From Pteria penguin (Eukaryota; Mollusca; Bivalvia; Pterioida; Pteriidae), in contig CM068592.1 of the NCBI GenBank assembly GCA_035048485.1, forward strand, positions 32,486,001 to 32,550,000: a stretch of 64,000 nucleotides of DNA. The letters run 5' to 3'. Made by a program: the position numbers and the translations under genes. The notes beneath the pieces are model-generated. The model did not search any database, was not told the DNA's origin, and worked only from the letters and a program-made list of their open reading frames with translations. Below, in pieces: positions 23,526 through 36,000 of the stretch. Every line of letters begins with the position of its first letter. The stretch's first letter is position 1.

Positions 23526-26500
23526 ATGAAGAAAATGCATGTCTCGTACACGTTGCTGCTCTGCGTTACTTGTGGTGCAGTAAGTGTTGTCGAGTCAAGA
23601 CGCAACATTTTGATTATTGTCGCTGATGATTTAGGTAAGCATGATATAATTTTATAGATACATGTGCAATACCTACTTAGAGACCATGCAATCACGATCG
23701 TGATTACGCATGCTTTTATACACACCATTCTTTTGTTCTCCTTTGGTGCAAAATGTCTGCCCAAGTTCAAACAGAACGATAGATTTGGAAGTTGACTAAA
23801 ATGCAAGACATGAAAACGGAATGAGTATTTGCGATCTTGCGTATTACAAGAAAGTAGTCCAGGATTTTCGAAACAAACATATAGAACAAAATTTGGCCGG
23901 TGTGCCCTGAGGGTGTTATAGGAGTTGCTACTACTCTCCCCTTTCAATTTTTACAGTAAATTCCATCCACCAAAAGTAAGTTTCAATGTGGGACCACCCT
24001 CTCTACAGTATGATTATACCACCATATCATATGATATAAACCGTAAAACACAGAATCCTTGCATGTTCTTCACATAATGTTACCATTAACGACTTTCTAC
24101 GTCATTGTCGGATAAGGTAGATGGAAATGGTTGTCTGACTCGGCTGTTTCCAGGAGTGTATCAGCAGTAAATGCTACCATAGACCTTTAATATAGGTCTT
24201 TGATGTTACCACAAAGGGTTTTCCACGTCCCCGTACGTCATTAGCGAATACAGAGGGGTAAAACTACTTTTCTTGTTATTTTTTGATATAAAATAAATAA
24301 TCTAACTTACAGAAACATGAATACACGCTTTGTCGGCAAGCCCGAGCCTTTCAGTCTGGTTTTTGTGAATTTTCACCATGGCCTACAGTATTGTTATGAG
24401 AATTAACTGCTTGATATCTTACGTTGCTATTACGTATTTTAAGGTTGGAATGATGTTGGTTTCCATAATCCCGATATGAAGACGCCAAACATCGACAAGC
24501 TAGCCTATTCTGGCATGATCCTTAATCAATCGTATGTCCAGCCAGTGTGTTCACCGTGAGTACCTTACACTATGGTAATATAGCACTTTGACTACACGGG
24601 AATTGCTGTGCAAAGCTCGAATAACTCAATGTCTACATAAGTTTGAGCTTTGATGTTTGTTTGTTGGAATAATTTACGCGGTGCCGGAGTCTTTCAACTT
24701 TTGTCCATTTTCAGATATTTCTTTTCTCCTCAAAACGCACGGCATTTTCTACGATGAGAACATGTAAATGTTAACCAGAATCGCTGTTTTGTATATCGCT
24801 GTTAACGTTCCTTCACGGTAGAATTGACACCATCCAAATATTGATTGTCTCTGTTGGTAAGATATGATTACTTATCAGTGTTAATTTGTCATTAAGTACA
24901 TGTTCCCATACCTGAGACGTGTTCAATACAGAGGCGTGAACGCCCGATACGCAGCCAAGTGCTCATTATCTGAACGGGAGTCCTCACTGTAGCGTTAGTG
25001 TGCGCTCGCGATACAACATCCAAGGTGTTTCACAATGATTTCAAGATTGCGACTAATATACTAAAATGACCACACTGCAGCCTTTTTTTAATTCTATTAC
25101 TAATTAATTAATTAATTTTTATCATTACTTTTTCGTGAGCGCTCACTGTCATTAGAATTCCAGCAGCAGGAGCACAGTAAGGCGCTGTCTTTGTTGAACG
25201 CGCCTCTGATACTGACTAATTCTCTGTGAGTTTTAATCATTACATCGGACTGTTCCTATTGATGAATATTAACTTTAAGTTTATATTGTTTAAACCATCC
25301 ACTAAAAATCACCATTACGTAGTTTTCTTGTCCATCTGCCTTCTCTAAGGGATCATGATGATTGAAAGTATTTGTTTGGATCGTCTGTCTGTCCATAGTT
25401 TGTCTTTTACAGTCGGTCCTTCTTTCGGGTAAATTGGCATTGTTCATATCTTTGTATATCAACTGTTATTCTTACAAAACAGTTTTAACACAAGGCATGA
25501 CCACTCTATGTTAGTCTTAAGACTAGAGTCCAAGGAGATCAAGGTAAGTGGAAATTTGCGCGGGTTTATTTTGGCAATAATCGTGTGTGATCGCGAAAAC
25601 GCGAAAATTACCCCTGGAAAAATCCCTCGTTTACAGTATAGGAATTAACTACATTTATTAAGATCTGCTGGATGTTTCAGTTTTAAAACTGATGTCTATC
25701 TCAAATTTTTCTTACTGATACATTGATTTGACGCCTTTGATTGACATTCCCACATTAACGTCAAATAAATAAATAAATAATGAAATAAAAAAAGAATTAA
25801 TAAATCTTGGAATTATCTCAATAGAGATTTCCAACAACAACGCATATGCTTTCTTTTTTCAGATCCCGATCAGCATGGATGACAGGGTATTACCCATTTA
25901 GAAATGGATTACAGGTATAAATATGGAATAATATATTATGTTTTCATTTGTTTTACATGATTATCTGGCGTTTTGTGTGTTTCATTTCAAACTGAAGTAT
26001 CCTGCATCCCTGCATTGCCCCCGTCTCAGAAAAATCCGCCCATCTAGAATCTACTACTTAGAAAATAATGCCATGCCTTTTCTCCAACGAGTAGTGTATA
26101 GTTCCCCTCTTGGAAAACCATTACAGTCCGGTTTTACGCATGTCTTTTCCAGTATTAAATCCATCCCAGGTCTGTCATACTTGGTGTTTGATGTTTGTAG
26201 TATAGATCTGTTCATTGTAACGATCCAGATTACTGAATTTGACAATTGTAGTCATGTTTAACTTTATCTCTGTATTTGTTTATCAACTGAAAATTTGATC
26301 TATTTCAGCACCGTGTAATATTCCCTGAACAAGCAACCTGTTTGCCTTTGAACAGAACATTTCTTCCACAGCACCTAAAAAACCTTGGATATGAAACACA
26401 TATGCTTGGAAAGTAAGTACTGTTCAAAATCATTAAAGGAATGGACAAGATAAATATATCAAATTTATTACATTTGGATTTAAATATGAAACAATTCTAT

Positions 26501-26596
26501 GTATTTTCCTGCAAAAATATTTCAAAAACGTACATATGTGATGACAGCAGGAGCTAACAGTATGGATATTGTAAAAGTTGACAAACATATATATAT

Positions 26597-26631
<35 letters not shown>

Positions 26632-27577
26632 TCTAATCATCATCATGATCATCATCAACATTATTATCATCATCTTCATCATCATCATCATCACCATCAT
26701 TATCATTATCATTATAAATATGATTGGTGTGAAGATGGCATTTGGGTTTCTGTAAATGGGAATGCACCCCGACCTACAAGGGATTTGATACCTTCTATGG
26801 ATATTATAACGGGCCAGAAGACTACTATACGCATGTTGTTCGTGAGTATATAAAACGTTTCTATATAATATAAAATATGGAATGAAATGATTTAATATAA
26901 TACACGTGCACCTACGAAGACCTTTGGGGTCATAACGGAATCTGATGGTCTGATGATAAAGAATCACTATGTTTCATGTCATGTTTCTCGAATGCCGGAT
27001 ACAGGAGTCGTTCAATTTCAACAGCATTTCAGTTCCTGTGTAAACAAAAAGAAGAATTAAAGTGTTAGCTAATCCCAAATTCTCATTCACAAAATAATTG
27101 GAGATTCTACATTCTGTGAATCATATCACATCATGACAGAATGCAACATAAACTTTCGTAATCAGTAAATACAACAGTGAAAACCTTACAGATTAATTAA
27201 ATTTCTACATTTTATCATGAGCAAAGCACGCGGTATTATTATAGTGGATGGAGATGTTAGAAAATTATTTTAACATTGCAAACGCATGTAGCATGCCAAA
27301 ATTAAGTGATTGCTTTTTTTCTAACCCAGTTTTTTAACTTTTTGGTATAGTTATTTTCACATGGGCCTTCTTTATTTATATATAATAGCTTTCTCATTTT
27401 TATCAGAAAAAGGGAAAGATTTTCGAGATAACAAGAAAACTGTAGAGGCCGATGGAGAATATTCAGCTGTAAGTTGAATTAAACATTATAGTTAATAAAA
27501 AGTAAATGTAATAATTCCTAATATTTGATAATTTGAAGATAACAACAACAACAACAACAATAATAATAATAATAATA

Positions 27578-27628
<51 letters not shown>

Positions 27629-30600
27629 ACAATAATAACCTACAGGCCTGTGGTTCAGAGAATACCATCAGACATTTACAGGTACACTACAGACCTGTGG
27701 TTCAGAGAATACAACCAGACTCGGACAGGCCCACTACAGATCTTTGTTTCAAATAATACCATCAGACACTTTCAAGTACACTACAGACCTTTGATTCAGA
27801 GAGAACCATCAAACATTGACAGGTACACTACAGAGCTGTGGTTCAGAAAATATTATCAGACATTGGCAAGTACACTACAAACCTTTGGTTTAGAGACTAA
27901 CATCAGACATTGGCAGGTACATTACAGACCTTTAGTTCAGGTAATACCATCAGACATTTGCTGGTACACTACAGATCTTTAGCTCAGGGAATACCATCAG
28001 ACATTGGATGTACACTACAGAATTTTCAACTGTAGTGATGCAATGCTTTTACTCACTCAGTCACCAGAACCGTCTAAATTATGACTTATGTTTTGCCATA
28101 ACTATGAAGAAAATCATATCCATTTTTTTAATGTTTCTAGCATGTCTATGCCAGAAGAGCAGAGGAGATTATCAAAGCTCATAATCAAAGCAGTCCATTG
28201 TTTCTCTACCTAGCTTTCCAATCTGTTCATGAACCTATCCAGGTAAGATATGTCATTACTTACTGGGGAAGCTCTACGGTCGCTATGGGGATCTTGTACA
28301 AAAATATGATGTGCTTCTTTCTAGAATGATTGATAATATTCTGGAATGCGACTAAATGACCTGTTCAGTGAACACCAAATATGACTTTGTATTCCAGTTT
28401 TGTACTTTCGTATGTACAATTAGGAAACCAAAATCTTGATTTTGACATGTTTTTTGAGAACTGCTGTGACGGGTGATGCATGCAGACAGAAAACGCTTAC
28501 TCTCCACGGGCACCTGGTCTCACCTCGCTTTTTCTTCGATATTGATTACTTGCTATGTTGCACAACTACATGGATTACATCGATTTCATACTATTAATAT
28601 TGCAAAATCGTTTGTTATATTTTCAACAAACCAAAGACATGACATAAGCATTAGCAATCACTCAATTTGGGCATCCTAAGAAGAATGGGGTATTCGGTAT
28701 ACTAGAAATTTCATTTCCATTTCCATACTGGTTTTGCTGTAATTTCAGTAATGATATCTTAGTTTTGCTTTAATAGGTACCTAAAAAGTATGAAGATATG
28801 TATTCACATATTAGTAACAAAGGAAGACGGCAATACAGTGGTATGTTAAAGGCTACAGATTGTATTACAACTACTTTATCTGAAACATCAGGTCCCATGA
28901 TCATTCAACGATCTGAGTCTGACTTACTTTAGTTCGGTTTCTATTAAGTAAAAAATACACTCACACTCCAGGACTGCCTATTATCCCTAGTAAGCTTTTA
29001 TTGTTTTTAAAAAGACTATAGGTCTTGTCTTTGGTCCCTCTACAGCCTTATGCAGACTTTTACTTGAACGTTGCACGCTGACTAACAAGGCGGTGGGGAC
29101 TATATGACGGGCCTTGTCCAAACCTCTTTCAGAGGAGACATGGTCCTGAACCTCGTCCCCTCTGACTGTTAGTCGGGACTCCTACAGATCTAGGGTCTTA
29201 GCTCGCTTGAAGACTGGCAGAGCACGGTTTATCATGTTGATGTCGCATATATTTTTATACCATTATGTGTTTTACAATACCTTACGTGTTTATATTTTTA
29301 TGACCTCTCAATATGCGATACCTGTTGACCCTTGTTCTTTACATGGAGGATTATTTATAAATTTTTATATGTACGTCCTTTGATTGTTCTGCTGTTACGG
29401 TGAGTGGGAAGGTGGGCCCGTAAACCGGTTAACTACACCATTTGTTTGGCTTTTGTCAAATTAAATGACCGTCCTAAGTCGGTATCGTAATTGCGCTACA
29501 ATCAAATATTTTTGTAATGTGTTGTATGTTCTAGTATATTATTTATATCCATGTATTGTATAGCTCCATGGTGACTTCTGCCACATAACTGAGCCAGTAA
29601 CTCCTCTTTTTTCTATATTATTTATATTCATGTACTGTATAGCTCCATGGTGACTTCTGCCACATAACTGAGCCAGTAACTCCTCTTTTTTCTTTAAGTG
29701 TTTGACAGAGCTATGGTCACTCGAATCAGTTCTCTTGCATGATGTTTCGTCAGAGACATTTTTATATCGATGACAGTTACGTAGATATATATACGAATGA
29801 TTTTATTTGTATAGGAATGGTATCGGCAATGGATGAAGCTATTGGTAACATCACAAAGGCTTTAGTGGAAGCCAAACTGATGGATAATACGCTTATTGTA
29901 TTCACAGCCGATGTAAGTAATATACCTTCATAAAATTTGGACGTAAATGTGAAATATATTTTCTCTTTCCCACTAAAACGTGTGTCAGCTTCATTTACAT
30001 CGTTGTCATTGTCGTGCTATCGGAAATTTTGTTTTACTCATACAGAATTAAAGTTGCATTTTAACAAATAGACAATGGGTTTTATTACCATGGTATGGAG
30101 GGACACCAGGTAAGGCCTAACACTGTGCAGTTATGTGTTTTGAGTTTTTATGTTTGTTTTATTCCGAGCTTAGCCAATGCACCAAATACCGACTATACAG
30201 TTATACTTTATGTGGTTGAAGATAATAGCCTCACAGGACAATATTTACATTCAAAAGTTAAAATCATTGCTCCTCATCATATGCTGAAATGGGCTGATGG
30301 CAAGCTGCCGATTGCTGTTCGATAGTTCTAAAAGTAACCGACTAATTTATTGCTGATGGTAGTTTATTCAGATCACAGAAGAAGGAGAAGAAAAACTTTC
30401 GTTATCATTAAATTATATACAATTAACTGAAAAAAATGTCTATTTCTTGGTGTTCATGGACATTTTCTATCAACACTACAGCTCATTTCTAAAATATTCA
30501 ATTTCTACGAAAAATAAACAAGGCTGTTACCCAGAAGTATTTTGCTCTGTGGCATAAAAGTTAGCATTTTTAAACACAATATTTTCTTGTTTACAGAATG

Positions 30601-32990
30601 GTGGATGGCCTCAATTTTATGGGAATAATTATCCCTTGCGAGGGTCTAAAGTTACTGTATTTGAAGGTGGAACTAGGGCAGCGGCGTTTATAACTGGATC
30701 CGGAATAACTGCTTCTAAATCTACGTATAATGGGTGTGCAACATTTCATTATGTCTTAAATGACAAACCGGAAAATTTTACATACTGTTGCATTTGTCAT
30801 TTGTTTTGTTTTGTTTTTGTTTTGTTTTTTGGGGTGGGGGGTTTTGTAAGAAAATAAATAGGTTTTTTTACAGGAAATGTTTATACATGCTCGTGATAAT
30901 TCCTTTACATAGTAGTTCCACTTTCATCTCTAGCATACTGCGTTGAAATATTTATGTTTTGGACATTTATAGCAGATCATAAGGAAGCAAATTCTTCCGT
31001 ATGTTAATTTATTGTCTCTCTTAGTAGTACATGTTAACATGATATATTTTATAATACATGCAGATGATTTAAGAAAATATTTTTGAGTTCCTGATTAAGT
31101 ATAGAGAATGACCATAGTAAAGTTTATAAAGTTTCATTATATTTGTTTGGGATTAATCGACAAATTGTAATGGGCAAAAATGTAGTAATAAATACATATG
31201 TACCTTTTAATTTTGTGCACCATATGCGCATTTCGACAAGTTATGTCTCTTCAGTGATGCTCGTGACTGAATGATTGGAATTCTCAAAATATATAAAAAT
31301 ATGAAGAGCAGTGTTGAAGCCAAACTCATCGAAAAGTGAACCAAAGAATCCATCAAAGGACAGAGCTATGCATGAGGGAGAAACTCCTTAGTTTTAGAGT
31401 GATTTACTTAATTTGATGATTGAAAATTTGAAGTATATATTTCATGTCAATACAAAAGCACTGAAAACTAGACTTATGATGTCCTCGGGAACTATCAGTC
31501 CACCAGCAGTGACACAGGCCTAGTGGTTATAATAGATAAAGAACATATATATCTTTTAATTTTGTGCACCATATGCGCATTTCGACATGTTATGTCTCTT
31601 CAGTGATGCTCGTGACCGAATGATTGGAATTCTCAAAATATATAAAAATATGAAGAGCAGTGTTGCAGCCAAACTCACCGAAAAGTGAACCAAAGTATCC
31701 ATCTAAGGACAGAGCTAAGCATGAGGGAGATACTCCTTAGTTTTAGAGTGATTTACTTAATTTGATGACTGAAAATTTGAAGTATATATTTCATGTCAAT
31801 ACAAAAGCACTGAAAACTAGACTTATGATGTCCTCGGGGACTAGCCTGTAATAAGCTTATATTGCATAATATACATGTATAATGTAACATTGGCAGATCG
31901 GTTAGGTGTTGAGTTTGTGACCTGGGGATTTCGTGTTAATGTCTCGACGATAAATAGACAGATCCGTTAAGTGCTTGGCGCGTGAACTGGAGGTTTTGTG
32001 TTGATGTCCCAACGATAAAATGGTAGATCAGATAGGTGATGGGCTTGTGACCTGGGGGATTGGTGTTCATGCCCCGACGATAAATAAACAGATTGGTAAG
32101 GTGCTGGGCTTGGGACATTATGGTTTCGTGTTCATGTCCCGACGATAAATAGGCAGATCGGTTATATGCTGGGCTTGTGATCTGGAGGTTTCGCGTTGAC
32201 GTCCCGACAATAAATAAGCAGATCAGTTAGGTGCTTGGCTTCTGGCCTGGAGGTTTTCTGTTCATGTCCTGAATATGACACGTAGGTCTAGTCTTTCGGA
32301 GAAGACAGTAAACTGAGATCTCGTGTCACGGTAGACGTGGCTTGTAGAGATGCCTCACTGCTTCGGCTGCGTCCATGCGACTATCCTTTGTCCTTTTTTC
32401 AATGACCGTAAGAAAATATGAGAAAGACTATAGTTTTGATAGCAATAAATGCCTATTGTTCTCTAATATACACCGAATCTCACTTAGCCAACATTTTTTC
32501 CTTGTCTGAGCATATAAAATTTCAAAACATAGGTAAGGGGCAAAACACCATTGCGTCAGACAAGCGTCGTTACCGAATATGTACAATAATCATGGTGTAA
32601 CGAAAGGCAAGAATGATTAAACTGTCGATTACATGTATATCTTTCGACTTAACTACGGGCACATATTAAACCTAACTTTTACAATCTGAATTTCCTTTGC
32701 GTTTAATCTAGGTTCAGGTAATTTCTTATTCTTGGATTTTCTACATATTAAGTTTTTTAACATTTCTGGGTACGATTTTATTCCCGATACGTATACATTG
32801 TGTATACTAAATAATGTAGTAAATACACATGGTTTAACTTGACTAATAAATGTAAAAGAATATTTTTTAAATTTATAATGTACGATGTACCGTATTTTAG
32901 CATGATGCATGCTGTCGATTGGATGCCAACTTTAGTCACAGCAGCAGGTGGCGAAGTTGGTATGTACTTCATTCATTGCACATAAAAAAA

Positions 32991-33066
<76 letters not shown>

Positions 33067-36000
33067 TATATTTGAGCTTCTATGTATATTGTCCCGCTTA
33101 TGTCACTTGTCGCCTTGCCTGCCAGAATGAGCGTTCTCCATCACCAGATCGTGTTTTACCTCATTCTAATATGCTAACTGCTGTAGTCTTCCATGCGCGG
33201 CAACAGTTTGTTGTTGGTTACACATGTAAAGGGATAGCAGATAAGAATAATATGTATATCACAATATTTTTATGGCCTCCGAATCGATGATTCGCGGGAA
33301 TCTAGTTTTTGGCCTGTTGATCTTTCTGTCCATTTTTCTGAGTCAAAAAAGCTTTAATATTCGACAACGTTTCAACTGAAATAGATATGTCTTTTATGTT
33401 TCACGTGTGTATTCCTTATGGCCAAACTTTTCTGTCGGTACGATACTTACCCTGACCGTGACCTTTGACCAACATTTCAACGGATCCAACGGATGAACTA
33501 TTATAATCACTCTTCGCTCTGCATGTCTGTCTGCCCGTTGTAAACTTTTATATCAGATTAAGCGATGTTGTTAAAACTTGGTAGAGATAAAGTAATAACG
33601 GTTCATATAGATATTGTTATCTGTCAATAGGTAAATCCAGGGTAGGGTAACATAAGTCCCTCCGTTGACAAACTATTTCGTACTAGCTGCATGGATTGTA
33701 AAAGTAACTGCAACAACGTGATCTAAAGAAATGTTTAAAAAAATGTTGTTGTTTTTGGTTCCATCTCCATATTTTTTCCTAGAAGTAGATTGACCAAATG
33801 AATGCATCAGAATTATATAGAAGGGTATCAAAACACCTATTCTTGGATTTGGGTAGATCACATTGTTGATCCAGGAGATGAGAAAGTAGATTTACAGAGT
33901 TTCCTCTTTTGTGAAAAGAGCCGTTTGAAAAGCTGTATAGTATAAAAATCTATATATATCACAGTTATAGGGAAGTGTGTAATTTTTATGTTTGAATGTT
34001 AATGTGTTACTACAATAAATGTCTTAAACCTTACAATTTTTTCATGTAATCAATGAGCTAAAGTGAGCAGTATGAATTAACTTGGGTTTCTTGTTTTGTA
34101 TGGACTTCAAGACAAATTTGATCTTTCTAAAACTAAGATGGGTATACCAAATTTTGATACAGGAAAATCGGATTCATTATAACAGTATGAGAAAGGTAGT
34201 AAAATAAAAAGATAAAGGCACTGTCATCATTATCAAGATTTTTCTGTTAGCCATGCCTGTATGTTACATGTACTTCGATTGATGCCTAAAGTCGGTAGCA
34301 CTATTGATATATTTTGAAGTCATTTTGTTCACCGTTACAATTGTTCGGTATAACCGTGTAGATTGTTGTCGGGCAACCGACTCGTATTTATTTCTTTCCT
34401 TTAGAGATGATGAAAATATACTGACAGAACTTTCATTTCAGATGACAAATCAATGGATGGTGTGAATCAGTGGGATGCCATTCAGAAACGTTCAGCATCA
34501 GCAAGGAATGAATTCATCTACAATTTGGACGATAAATTTCCTCCTCTTACCGGCCATGCTGCCATAAGGTGAAGCAAATATCAACATTATTCTACACTAA
34601 CACTGGCTTTCACAAAATTGTAGTCGATACGAAGATTAGAATTTCTAGCAGGAATGTGACGATTTATATGTTAATCTGTTTTATAAATGCTGCCTGCACC
34701 GTCTGGCTTATGAGTACAAAGCGGTTATTTGACAGCTAGCATTTTCCTGATAGATATGATCTTGATTCCCAATGATAACCAGATACTTGATACGAATTTT
34801 GTTCATATCATGCGCGGATCCAGAAATTTTTGTCAGAGGGGTGCAACCAAAAAAGGGGAATTTTTCTCTTAGACGAGGGGGGTCCAACCCCAAAAATGCC
34901 CAAATATTACCTTTTTTTGGTAAAATTTTCGGATTCCAGGGGGGGTTCCAGACCCCCCTAATCCCCCACCTCTGTATCCGCGCATGCATATGCACCGATA
35001 TTCCATCTTATTATATTTCAACCATTCTTACTGGAATAAAGGACTGGTAAATATAAGCTGATAGATGGCTACCCTGGACTATACCCTGGATGGTATAAAC
35101 CAAACAGTGTTGAAGAAGACCAGGAGATCAAAGAATTCAAACCAGACGAAGTACCTCAAAAGACTATGCTATTTGATATCGAAGGTATACAAATGTAAAG
35201 TCTAGTTGTCATTGCTGTATTTAAAATACTGTTTTAACTTACATTTTAACCTTTTCTCTCCTCCGAAAAATTGTGTTCTTTTCAAACTTTACTTTTAAAC
35301 TCACCTGACCCGTAGGCATAGGAGAGCTAGTCATGTGGTGAAAATGATTTGTCCGTGATCAGGCTATCTATCCCTTTATCTTTTACTTTTTTCATAATTC
35401 ATAAGAGATTCGATTAAATTTTATATGGTAAAGTGTGCTATATGTAAATGCTATTATAATTATGATTCTTAATCAATCCCTGCGTCGTAAACTTCTTAAA
35501 TCAGTCTTCATCCAGGATAGGTTTTAATCTGACTACAGGAATAGATGATAATGAATGTAGAAGTTCGTGACGACCGTTATTTCTGGCTATCAGCAGCAGA
35601 CCGTCCTATTTAATCTTCCATGTCTTCTGTGGTTGCCATTTCGGCGACGACTATGCGACCTGTGTTTCCTTTTGACGTCTTGTCTTCGTGAAAATATATT
35701 GTTATTGCTATGGTACAAGGAAATGTTACCTTGTTGAAAAATTTGATCATCTGGGCCAAGAGGGTATGGGGTTTGTAGAAAGCAACTAAACGTCGTTTTG
35801 TCATTTTAGATTTAGTTTCTCGTGTAGTTTTGTAATGTTTTTCAATGGGAGTAATAATGACGTTATCAATATTGTGATTATATTTGATGAAGTGATTGTA
35901 AAGAAAGTCCGTGTATTTACGGTTAGAATTATATCCCATTTTATATAAATGATTACGAAAACGGCTTTTCAATGTTTTGGAAGTTTCACCTACATACTGA

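Noticed and set aside
23441..23947. 168-codon minus-strand open frame over exon 1 of gene 2
   Set aside because: Antisense to a well-supported exon. The equivalent minus strand in genes 1 and 3 is interrupted, and the protein has no recognisable domain.
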